The notes beneath the pieces were generated by a model, which had not been told where the DNA came from, did no database searches, and was given only the letters and a program-made list of their open reading frames with translations. Source: Bombus terrestris (lineage: Eukaryota > Arthropoda > Insecta > Hymenoptera > Apidae). Taken from it: a stretch of DNA of 64,000 nt. Both the position numbers and the translations under genes were made by a program. Numbering within the stretch: the stretch's first letter is position 1; every line of letters begins with the position of its first letter. The stretch is from assembly GCF_910591885.1 (NCBI RefSeq), contig NC_063271.1, forward strand, positions 14,501,001 to 14,565,000. Reading direction: 5' to 3'. Positions 1 to 10,960 of this stretch are shown here, piece by piece.

Positions 1-3000
1 TCCATTCCCTGTTTGATTTTAAGGTTGAATGTATTCTTTCATTGTTCTTTTGCTTTATAAAAGACAAAAGTCCTTAAAATGGATATTTACCTTAAAAACT
101 TTTTTCATCGTCAACAAATTAATCTCTATCGTGTATTGATGTCTGTGGTATTGGTTTCGAATTAATAATAAAATCATCCAAATATATAATGTTAATAATA
201 TTTATCGTATTCGATACTAAAAGCATCAACGTACATAGAATGGAAATTTGATCTGTACTTTTCCAATAGAAAGATAGAAAATTTCTGATTAACAAGTTGA
301 GTGCCGCGCTATTTTTGTCCGATTTTTAGCTCAACCTACCTGCACCGCTAATGGTAATCTATCACTCTATCACTTGGTTTACATGCGCTGAAAACATGGG
401 TGGTTTGAACCGAAAGTTCAGCGTGGCCTATATATGTACACCCCACGCAATACTAAACGTATTAAAAACAAAACTTGGTCGAATCGAATCAAATAATATG
501 AACCACTTTTTAAATCGTAAAATAGAGACTGGCAGTTGTGTTTTTAAATGTAGGAGGATCTTATTAAGATACCGTCTCAAGATGTTGTTAAACCACGTAA
601 ATGTGCCAAAACTATCGTACGTCTCCACGGTGGAGCCAAGTTTTATAAGCTATTCTAAGCAATCTGATGTTTGCCCGAAGTTACGAATTGTATCATGCGA
701 ACTCGACAACTGTAACAGCTAAGTTTCGCCACTCAGGTCTCGGTACAGTAACGGTCCAGTCTTTTTGCAAAACTTGCTCAAGAAAGGTCTTATCTTTGGC
801 AAATAGCGCGCCCAGCAGAGTCGTTGTAATTAAACTTGTTATTAACGTACTCCTTTGGCAACATTAATGGAAAGAAATACTTCGCTTATTCCCCTAAAAT
901 AAGTATGACGTTCGATTTGATATACATAGCTTGATCTACAAATAAGAAATTGAAACTCAATGACGTAGCGTGATATAAGATAACGTTTCGATTATATAAA
1001 TTATATTTGTACTGCGGATGTTTATGCAATATCATATTTTTATGAACGTAACTAAATAAGTGTAACTTCAATAGAGATTTAGCGCACTCACTCGATATTA
1101 TAACAACTTCTTTATTCTACACGTGTTATATATTTTTGCATATTATGTACATTCGATGCATTTTCGTACTTTTCCATAAATTTTCCATAAATGCATAAAC
1201 ATCCTTAGTCTAGTAAGTTCATCTAAACGCAATAATGAGATATCATAGAACACAACAGAACGCGTTCAAAAGGTATCTCAGAGAGCAACAACTAAAATAA
1301 ACTAATCGAACGAAGCAATAAAACGCTATAAGGAGGTACCTACTCCGTCGTTGAAAGCCATGTAATACGGACCTAATTTCACGGAAGCGACCAACACAAA
1401 TATTTTCCCCAGGCAAGGATCGTTTCGGCTAATACAGCAGCCCTTCACCCTTATCGTCCTCTGCTCGTAGACAAGTGTTGTTTATCAGACTGATGTCACT
1501 TATAGCGATGGCCAGAAAGCCCGAATTTCGAGGTAATCACGCTCCCCTTGATCCGGGCTTCGCGGGCACCCATCGGTTTCACCCTCGTCTTCACGACTTT
1601 CGTCGTCTTCCTCCATCCCCTGCGAAGACATCCTCGCTTCGTGGAAAATCCGCTGTCTGGTCCAGCTACGACTCGATAGCTAGGACGAGAACGAAAAAGA
1701 GGAGCGAGAGAAAAAACCAGCGACTGATTTCCCGGAGAAAATAACGCTCGACCTGCCATACGGGATATTACATACTGCGGATGTTAACGTTCACCCCTGT
1801 TATATTTTTGTTCTCTCTTCTTTTTCCCCCTTTTTTTTCTTTCTCTTTTGCTTTTTTCTTTTTTTCTTTTTTTGCTGCCGCGAGGTCGCGGGTCCTAGGA
1901 GAGGGAGCAGAAACAGAGAACGGGGGACATATAGCTCTGTCAGATAGCGGAATGCTGTAAATCTGTGCATTATACATGACAGCGAGATCAGCGCCATTTG
2001 TTATTCCGGGTTAGAGAGAAAGGGGGTGCAGGGCGCAGAAAAGGGGACGTGAAAAATTACTGGCACGACCAGCACTTACCGAAACGAGACGTTTTCGGAT
2101 TCGTTGGTTGGAACACTTGCCAGGGGACTAGTTACGGAATTGAAATTATCGACAATGGCCACGCGTTAATGTTACGTGCTGGTGGTCGTCGACGGTGATC
2201 TCGCGACCGCGTTCCTACGAAATGCTCCTTTTGTGAAACGCGATTCCTTTTGTCCACGCCATCCTGCAACGCCGAGTGAATCAAAGTGTTTGAACGCCCG
2301 TGGTTAGATCTTTGTGTTGGCCTCTCTAGTCTTTTTTCTTTTCTTTTTTTATTTATTCAATGGGTCAATGCTGGGGGGCTGATCGTTTCGATGTAAACGT
2401 TGAATCAAATTCCGTAGGAATGGATTCCTTTGGTCCATTTTAAACGCCTCGATCAGCTTTCGAGGTTTTGGGATTCGATATTATGGTAATGGTATTATAA
2501 TTCGTAATTTTAATAACTTTAGTATCTGGACACTGTACAACTATTACTTTGTCGCACTGTGATTCTGACGTATTCACATATTATGATTTTGATACATTTT
2601 TACGATGAGGAAAGAAAATGTTTAATCACAAATTGCATTAACGCATATGGTCTACTTGGGAAGAGTATAATTTTATTTTACTGAAATTGTATTTTACTGA
2701 AATAAACGATAATGTTTCGAAACTGTAGTTAAAATATACACAGAATTCGTTTGATGCATTAATAAATTCAAAATATATTCATATATTTATGATAATAATT
2801 CAATATTTCACATATTCTATTAAACTTTGTTTTCAGAGTACTTGGTTCCATTATTCCGTCATTATTGTAGTTTATTATGCGACTCTACATTGTAGGTTAA
2901 AAATAACGGCAATTCACTACTTCTGAAGAGTTGGTAGAAGACTAGTCAGAAAATATTCATCGAATCAATGAAATGGCTCTGGACTTGAAGTTGTAGGCTG

Positions 3001-6000
3001 GGTTGAAGTAACTTTCAAAGTTAGAAACCTTTGCGATATTACTAACAATAAGAAGATTTACAATGGATGCAAAACAACCAGTTTGTGTATATTTCCAAGT
3101 ATCTTGAAAATAGACATCGTGGAAAAAAGATTAAGCATTTTCCTAGTTTAGAAAATTGATTTGAAAAGTTAAAAAATTTATTATAATTAATAATTATATC
3201 ACAATAAATATCTCATTCTATAAAAGAAAATGAATGATGATCGGAATGAATAAATATTTCTATTTATTTCGATTTACTGTTTAACCGCAAGCATAATAAA
3301 GATATAAATGTACAAATAGACGTTCGTTGATTTAATTAAACTCGCATAATTAGTTTTAGATCATCGTTGTTTCCCAGCATCCAGCGAATTCGGTCTTGGA
3401 AAGTAAATATTCGATAATTCTCGTGCAATTTCCGTAGTTATCTCATTCCATAACTATTTATCACTCTCAAGCGTTCGTAATCAAATTAAAAGCGTTCTAC
3501 CAGCAAAATTCAGATTAAAAGCTGCTCGTTGGCTCGATTAGGCGTCAGGCGTCCCTGACATCTGCTGATCGCCATTATTTCCCAACGCCAAACTTACATC
3601 AATAACTTCTCGAAATTCAACCACGTAACGCATTACCATCCCAAGGCTTCCATAATTTTGGTACTTCTCTCGTTTTCGTATACGCCACGCTTTTCATTTT
3701 TAATTTAATCCTTGACTTTCCAACTTCTCAATCGCAAAGTGTTTTCTATAGTTCCCCGCGGTTAAAGTACACATTAGAGCATGTTTATTCCGGCGTTAAA
3801 AATGTTTTCAACGTAAATGTAAATGCCGGTGACCGCAGGTTGACTTGATTAAAAGCGAATCGCGACTCGAGAAATATTCAGAGACACTGTCAGAAGAACC
3901 CGCTTAACCGCGCGTCCTCGAGGAAACTCAAATCGTTCTATCGCTAAAAGACTACCTCTGAAAAAAAGAAAAAGAAAAAACTGGCCGAGCAATTCGAGCA
4001 AATTTCGCGTTCGGTTTTCCCAGTTATTCCCCGATGATGAGTACTCGAACGAACAACTTTACTGCTCTATGTTCGCCATGCACACGCCCGCGTTCACACA
4101 CTGTCGAGATAATAAAAACGACCGGTCGAATAAAGTTTTTATCGGCTTGTTAATTTTCGAAGCGGCCGCGGCAACGAGGCTCACGCGATTCGCTTTTGAA
4201 ACTATTCCTCGCTGCTTATCATTGTTCCTTTCGCGCCGTATTCCCCACGAGGGACTAATGTTATTTATTCTGCAATGCATGGAAAAAAGTTAATACACAA
4301 ATGCTTCGCTATTCTGCGTAAATACCAATATACATATGTACATACATACACACACGTGTACGATGTATTATACACGACGGAGTAGCCGGACGCAACAGTG
4401 GACGGGCAAAATCTGAACACGAATTGAACATGCAGGTGTCCGTAAATAAACTCGTTGCATCGAGTTTGTTGCGGCGAACCGTTGGAACGTGAAGGGTGGT
4501 TACGCTTTCGCGGCTTGTTCGCCCGCTACAAAGCCTCGCCCGTGGACCGGGGCTTTTTATTTCGCGAAACTGTTTAGCCCGGTCCCAACGCCTCCGGTTG
4601 GGGAATATCGTTTACATAATTACAACGGCCAACCAGCGAGCGCGCCAACCGGAAGAGCCGCTCTTCCACAGCGTGCGTGTATGTATTATATTGCGGACCA
4701 GTATGCAATAACGAAAGGAGGAAAGGTTATTTTAAGTCCAACAACTTACGCGCAACCATTAAAGGTTATAGGTCTCTATTCAATATTAAAGCACTGGCTC
4801 TCGTGGTATGGTAGACAACGTTCCTATTACACAATAGCAAAGAACAACAATCACATCGGAAGGTGGACGTTGCTGAGGATGGGACGGAAGTTAGCGAGTT
4901 GTGATTCAAACATAAGCAATCGTGGGAAAACGTCTTTATCCGAGGGAAAGTATAGGAAAGCGGCGACTATGGTTATAGAAAGTTGAGTGGTCGCGTAACT
5001 CGAAACTTTCGCGGACTTAGGGTACGATTCTAAGGTTCTTTTAGTTCCCGTATGCGACTATGTATACGTGTGGTGAGCTGGCCTTCTGGCATTGGACCAA
5101 TGACATGTTGTTGAATTCATTTTATAAAGGGAGAGACAGGCCAGCCAGTTTCTACGTGGACTGTTTCCAATAGGCGCGATTCGATCGTTGGTGGATAAAA
5201 AAAAAAAAGGAAAATTGATTCGATGTTTAGCATATTGAGAATGCTCGACGTGCTTCGAATGGATAAAATGGCGGAGGCGTTGGTTATAACCGGCCTGTAG
5301 TACTTCGTGCTATTTTTTCCCTTTTTTTTCATGTAGTTGGTCAAGCTGTTTAAGTGTCTCTGGACGCTATTATCTCGTTGATGGCAGCGGGGGAAATACA
5401 CGGAATGGCAATGAGAATGAGAAATTCATGAGCAAAAGTCGAATGTGTACTTATATATAATTTAATAACTCTATAAACGTGCATACCATGATATTGATTT
5501 GCTGATGGTAATCAATATTAAGATACCGTTGTGCCGATCCCATTTTCCTTCGTTTACGTTACGGTACTACCTATTTTATTACAGTACCATGACTCCGTTT
5601 ATACGCTCTCTCTCACACACGCACACACATAACACTCTCACTTCATCTCTCTTTCTCTCTCTCTTTCTCTCTGTATACACATAAGCTGGATTTCTATTAC
5701 TTTTCTTAGAATTTGCGCCTGTAATTTGTGAACCGTATCTCGGGTAATTTGAATCAGCGCTGGAACGAAGCACGATCTCTTCATCTTACAAAGAGCATAA
5801 TTTTCTCTCGCGCAGCATGTCCCTGAAAGTAAGGACAAAACAACGTTAGATATATTTAAAACACCGATTTAAAATGATTAAAAATACAAGAAATTATTCA
5901 GTTCCTTTTTTATTTTCATTTATTTGTATATTTTTCTCTGTATTAAACGCAGTCAGTTTTGTGTAAAATGTTCTCCGGCAACAGATCTGCAAAACTGTCG

Positions 6001-7364
6001 GCTACACGCGTTGTCAATCCCACGCAGTGTCATGAACTGTTTTCTATATATAAACACTCTGTTAATGTAGATGTTTTTAATAAAATGATATTATAAATCA
6101 AAGAAAAATTCACAAAGCTTTTAACACGATTTTTGGCAAGAATAACATTTTTTGCATTATTCTCTTTTCCTTTTTCATTTCACACCTATATAGATACATT
6201 ATACGATAACATTTCCTAATTAAACCTTCATTGTTTCATAAATTGCGGGCGTTTATTTTGATATTACCATTTGTATGAGATTTTTTGCATGTTTCTCTGA
6301 ATATTCATTTCAAATGGGGTAGTTACGTTACGGTCTACAAGCTGCAACATAATATGTGAGACTCATTTGGAAATTGTATCTGGCACTTGAAAACAATCAT
6401 TTTTGCTTTCCAGTAACTCGCGTCCGCTTATCTGTGGCAGCAGGTGTTCCAAATGACCACCATGTATTTTAACAAGTCTTATTCTTTTAACATATCCAGC
6501 TGTTACTAGAATTTGCTGGCAGCCTTGTTTAATTCGTTACAAGACTCCCTCCTGATTATTAATGAAAGCTGTTGCAGATAACGCGTCTAAAATAGGGTCA
6601 ACGACTAAAATTCTGCTGAATTATTTCCTACAAAATAACTGAATAACAAAATTATAGAAATTTGTAAATGTTTAATATCTTTAATATTTAAAATTTGCTA
6701 ATAATTTTCTATCAGTCATTCGCTTTATATCTCCTTTAAGGGGTCTTTGAGAAATATTTATATTCAGATTGATTTTATCTCATTAATTGGTTGAAAATAT
6801 AACCCTTTGTAGTGACTACCTAATGAAATTACGTGGAAATTATTGAATGGGAAAGTCCTTCGAGTTGGGTTGTTTCCCCAGCAATCCTGAAAGAAAAATA
6901 ATGACTCGTTTCGAATTTACGATGTCTACCGTGATTACAAGTTCAGCCGAGTTTTACGTTTCTGTGCCTTGCCAACGGACAATGGCAGCCTCGGCAAACA
7001 CTCGTTTCAATTACATACAAACATGTTAGGGCTTGATTAAGCCAGAGATATTTTAAAGTGAATTTTTGTTTTCTTTTATTAGCAATCTGACGTTACCGCG
7101 ACTATGTAGAATTTATATTTTATACATTAATTAGCAGTTTAAATTTTAGGTTCGGTAGAAAATAGGACGAATGTAAGATACAGAAGATAAGTGTAAAAAC
7201 AAGGCCACTTTTTTGCAAAAACGTCGAAATAAATTACTACTATATAGCAGTAGAAACGAACTTACTTTTACTAAAGAATTTACTTTGAATTTATTATTTA
7301 CGTCTACTTGAATTTTATTTTGTTGGTTTATTTACTATATTATCGTTTTATTACAATGTTACAG
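1..7364. other. gene-free 5' region / probable intron
   Basis: I see no convincing coding exon here. The open frames present are short and lack recognisable domains. Base composition alternates between AT-rich stretches and GC-richer islands (about 1360-2270, 3350-4300 and 4430-5000). These islands may be regulatory or untranslated sequence of the LRR gene that follows. A polypyrimidine run lies at 1806-1875. The region ends at a typical 3' splice site (TTACAG at about 7359-7364), so at least its right part is probably an intron upstream of the exon at 7365. Confidence 0.55.
5605..5674. repeat. compound CT/CA microsatellite
   Basis: Runs of CT and CA dinucleotides, seen directly as TCTCTCTCAC, CACACACA and then CTTTCTCTCT blocks. 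It explains the low-complexity open frames on both strands here, which are not genes. Confidence 0.9.
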
Positions 7365-7396
7365 GGCAGTTCCAGTCGAGGAGGAGTTCATATGGA
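7365..7396 (+). promoter_or_regulatory. 5'UTR segment with overlapping upstream ORF
   Basis: The sequence TGTTACAG then GGCAGTTCC looks like a 3' splice site followed by untranslated exon. An ATG at 7392 precedes the main start at 7397 and lies out of frame with it. The upstream frame is only 16 codons and stops at 7440-7442, inside the main CDS. Such an overlapping uORF could lower translation of the receptor, although the close spacing also allows leaky scanning. Confidence 0.45.
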
Positions 7397-9262
7397 ATGG
7401 CATCACGTGGACCGTCGACGACGACGCTGCCAACCGCGATAGCGTTGGCCGTCGCGATGTCAGTGATGGCGAACGGTCTTTGTCCAACGCAATGCCATTG
7501 CGACGACGAGAGCTTGCACGCGTCCTGTGCTTACGCAAGCCTCGAGGTCGTTCCGATCCAATTGAACCCGGAGATCAGACACTTGGATCTGTCCAACAAT
7601 CGTGTCGGCAATATTCACCTGTCGTTCGGTTTCTACGGTAACCTGGAAACGCTTGATCTCACGTCGAACGCTATCCACACGTTGGGCTCGGACAATTTCG
7701 TCTTCCAAAAGAATCTGGTCACATTGAACGTAAGCAGTAACGCCGTCAGAGCCTTGGCCAAGAATTCCTTGCAAGGTTTAGACTCTTTAAAGGAATTAAA
7801 CTTAGCCAGCAACAATATCTCCGATATGGACGAGCAAGCGTTCAAAACCACCAGTGAACTAGAAATCTTGAATCTAAGCGACAACTCGATCACCAGTTTG
7901 CCAGAAGGATTATTAAAAAATCTGCACAAAATCCGGACGTTGATCTTGCACGGTAACTTTCTGTTAGAGATCCCCACCGACAATTTAGCTCTGGCTCCGA
8001 GCTTGGAGAACGTCGACCTATCCGACAATTTGATCCAGGAGCTTGACAGGGACTCGTTGCCGTCGTTGCCCTTGTTAGTATCGTTAAACCTGGCAAACAA
8101 CGTTATCAGAAATATCGCTGACGACGCGTTCGACCGATTACCTGACCTACTGCACCTAGATCTGTCCGGAAACAATCTGACATCTGTACCCACGTCCGCA
8201 CTGGCTAGGCTGAACGTTTTATCGAACCTGATTCTTAGTCGTAATCCACTAGGTACTTTAGAAGCCGGTGGATTTCGCAATCTATTTGAGCTAAGAAGCC
8301 TGGAGCTGAACGATTGCACGATCATTAACGTGCACGCGCGAGCGTTCGCTGACAACGTGAACCTGGAACGAATCTCGTTGGATGGTAATCGAGGTTTGAA
8401 AGAGCTACCAGCAAGGGTTCTCTATAGCGCCAGATATCTGAAATGGGTCTCTCTACGTCGATGCAGCCTGTCGACCCTGCAGCCCACGCAATTCCCTGTG
8501 GACGGCCTGTCGTCTCTTCGCGTCGGTGGCAATCCCCTGGTCTGCAATTGCTCTGTGCACTGGCTGTGGAACGTTATCAGAGCGGAAGAGCGGCGGAACG
8601 AGTCGAGGCTCGAGTTAGATACCCACGATATCATCTGTACCGACGAGGAATTCGCCGGGAAAGCCCTAATCGCTCTGTCGGAGGGTTCGTTGCGGTGTCG
8701 GCTCAATCCTCTCTATCTGTCGTTGTCAGTAGCCGGTTGTGTAGCCGCGACGGCGACTATTATGGCGCTGATAGCGCATGTGACGCGGTCCAAGAGGAAG
8801 AAACGTCTGGCGTACGCGGCGCCCAATCGACCGGAATTCCTTGTCTACGTGGGCAGGAACAACGACGAACTGGACAAGAATGCGGAATCGTACAGCAGAC
8901 GGCTGTTGGCTCGGAACGAGGACACGCCGTACGATACTCCACGCGGGAAGCCGGGACAAAGAAGCCCGCAACCGCAGGATACGAACATCTACGAGACGCC
9001 TAGGTACACCAGACCGACGACTAATCGTCGCGATACTGGCACCGATCCGACGTTTGCCAGGCAGGCGGAAGAGGGTGTATACGCGGTGGCTGACGTCACC
9101 GATCTTCGCGACGAACCACCGGAAGTGCTGTCGCTTTATCGCATGCAGAGCCCCGCAGCTCCCAGATCGAACGTTCATCGACTGGATTATGGTTATGATT
9201 ACGAGTACGATTACGATTACGAACCGCCGCTTCCTCAAAAACCTCACGTGGTGTTCGTTTGA
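7397..9262 (+). CDS. LRR transmembrane receptor, Capricious/Tartan-like
   Basis: A 621-residue type I membrane protein in one exon. Residues 11-27 form a signal peptide. An N-terminal LRR cap follows, with Cys29, 33, 35 and 44. About 14 leucine-rich repeats run from residue 57 to 378, with LxLxxN cores such as LDLSNN, LNLASN and LDLSGN. A C-terminal cap has Cys383, 385, 414 and 434. A hydrophobic segment at about 437-461 precedes the stop-transfer SKRKKR. The cytoplasmic tail holds two related tyrosine motifs (YDTP at 512, YETP at 532), a DY/EY-rich patch at 597-609 and a proline ligand PPLPQKP at 610-616, suggesting docking of SH2/SH3 adaptors. The 14-LRR layout, the CxxxCxC cap followed by an LNP-I motif, and the lack of Ig domains fit Capricious/Tartan cell-recognition proteins. 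Other LRR receptors (for example windpipe) remain possible. The start at 7397 begins the frame with the signal peptide; the ATG at 7392 is out of frame. Confidence 0.9.
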   Translation: MASRGPSTTTLPTAIALAVAMSVMANGLCPTQCHCDDESLHASCAYASLEVVPIQLNPEIRHLDLSNNRVGNIHLSFGFYGNLETLDLTSNAIHTLGSDNFVFQKNLVTLNVSSNAVRALAKNSLQGLDSLKELNLASNNISDMDEQAFKTTSELEILNLSDNSITSLPEGLLKNLHKIRTLILHGNFLLEIPTDNLALAPSLENVDLSDNLIQELDRDSLPSLPLLVSLNLANNVIRNIADDAFDRLPDLLHLDLSGNNLTSVPTSALARLNVLSNLILSRNPLGTLEAGGFRNLFELRSLELNDCTIINVHARAFADNVNLERISLDGNRGLKELPARVLYSARYLKWVSLRRCSLSTLQPTQFPVDGLSSLRVGGNPLVCNCSVHWLWNVIRAEERRNESRLELDTHDIICTDEEFAGKALIALSEGSLRCRLNPLYLSLSVAGCVAATATIMALIAHVTRSKRKKRLAYAAPNRPEFLVYVGRNNDELDKNAESYSRRLLARNEDTPYDTPRGKPGQRSPQPQDTNIYETPRYTRPTTNRRDTGTDPTFARQAEEGVYAVADVTDLRDEPPEVLSLYRMQSPAAPRSNVHRLDYGYDYEYDYDYEPPLPQKPHVVFV

Positions 9263-9702
9263 GAGAACGGCAGCGTCTTAACGCTGCCCGATCTGTGAGA
9301 ACAGAGATGGTTCTCAACCCTCTGGAGATTACCGAGATCCGTAACACGAAGAAACCGAGCCGCTAGCTCTTCGTTCAGGGAGAAGATACTTTCCGAATCC
9401 CACGGAGAAGATTCATAGAGGAAATGGATTACCTAGTGACGCGTGCTAGTTTCGTCTTGTACTTCGGTCACGTCCGGGGATTACGGAAGAAATTCCAGTA
9501 GCGACAGTCTCGCGCGCTAGATCTATCGTTGTTGCGAGCTAGTAGAGAACAGAGGGAGGGAGGAGGGTGCTTTGGACAAGACCTTAATAGGGCTGGATCT
9601 ATTCTGACTGATTGGCCAAGATCAAACGTGATACGGTAATCCTTCCTTCACCGAAAGTATCGATTCTGTCGTCCATAAGAGGTATGCATGGAGTCGAGGC
9701 AT

Positions 9703-9738
9703 ACTCTCTCCTTCTCTCTCTCTCTCTCTCTTTCTCTT
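9703..9738. repeat. CT microsatellite
   Basis: An almost pure CT dinucleotide run inside the probable 3'UTR of the LRR gene. Confidence 0.9.
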
Positions 9739-10911
9739 TATCTGATCCTTCTCTCTGTCCGATGAAATTTAACGCGTTGCTCGCGGATGGTAAATCGGTT
9801 AAAATCATTCGACTACGGATATACTATGCCCACCATAGAATCTTCAGCATCATCAAGAGAATAGCATTCCATCGTCCATCGCGCAGAAACGGGGACAGAT
9901 GGTGGACTAGACTCGTGGTGGACGAGCTGAAAATGAAATGTCTTCCGAGAGATAGTCGCGCCGCTGGAGAACAGCAGAATGCATTTTCGCTGGGGGAACG
10001 CAATCTGACTCGGAATGTAAATTGTACGGCGCATAAACGTGGCCACCGTTGTATTACACAGGGACTGGGAATAGGGAGGCTACGGGAACGTATTTATTTT
10101 CACGGATTGCGTCGGATTCCGTTGGTTCAGTGCAAATGCTGGGCGCCGTGTTCCGAGGCGGGCGTTCATTTCGCATTTAAACGTAGTGACAAATCAAATC
10201 AAAGCAGCGTCTCGTTAGTCCGTTTAAACCCTCCCTAGACTAGCATCCCAAGATTACTCTTCCTCTCTCACTCGCGTCTTCACCAAACGTGTATCTGTCT
10301 GTCCCTTTCTTAACCCTAATTTCGCTTTTCCCCTCTTTGTTCGTTCGTCATTCCTTTAACTGTCTGTCTATCTTCGTCCACGTTTCCCTTTGTCGATTCA
10401 CCGTTCGAACAACTGTCCGCGTCCTTTAGAGGAACATTGACAAGATTTTTGCGAGACGGTCGGCTACCTCAAGCACAAGCGATTTACATAAGCAAGAAAC
10501 GAGTTGAAAGAATGAAGGATCGCTGGGCGTTGTTAAATCCGCGTTCCTTCATCCTTTCGTTCGCTGTTTCTTTATCTTTCTCTTATCTGTCTTTATATCT
10601 TTGTATAAGGCGTATACACACACTTACAGATACGTGTATTAACGAACACACACGCTAAGCATAACCACACGTTAAAACATACACCGAAGGGAGCAAAAGA
10701 CACAATGTTAGAATTCGTAAAAACTGGACGGTTCCTTTTTCCTTTCCGCTTGAACCCGCTGAAGTCGAGTGAAGAGGGCCGTTTTCAGATGAACATTGTA
10801 AATTGAAGCAATAATAGACGCGACCTTTACCGTTAGGAAACACATTACGATCGCACCGAGGTATATTTAGACACGAGAATTTCACGTTTATACAGACTTA
10901 AGCGTACTATA

Positions 10912-10955
10912 TATGATGATATATATAAATGATATATATATATATTTATTTATTA
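10912..10955. repeat. AT-rich simple repeat
   Basis: Alternating AT/TA sequence with TATATATA and TTTATTTATT blocks, marking the end of the GC-richer 3'UTR-like block. Confidence 0.8.
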
Positions 10956-10960
10956 ATTTA

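Larger units (their letters stand above)
9263..10960 (+). other. probable 3'UTR of the LRR gene
   Basis: The sequence after the stop stays GC-richer than intergenic DNA for about 1.6 kb, then drops into AT-rich sequence at about 10.9 kb. Open frames here (for example 9612-10238) are low-complexity and show no domain, so I read it as transcribed untranslated sequence. No clear AATAAA signal was found, so the end is a guess. Confidence 0.4.

Noticed and set aside
1475..1744. 89-residue open frame with an antisense shadow
   Set aside because: Arg/Ser-rich by composition only; frames on both strands are equally open and no domain is visible.
4489..4986. 165-residue open frame
   Set aside because: No domain, no splice signals that extend it, a shadow frame of similar quality beside it, and mixed composition; more likely a GC-richer noncoding island.
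9612..10238. 208-residue open frame after the LRR gene
   Set aside because: It runs through a CT microsatellite and has no recognisable motif; better explained as 3'UTR.
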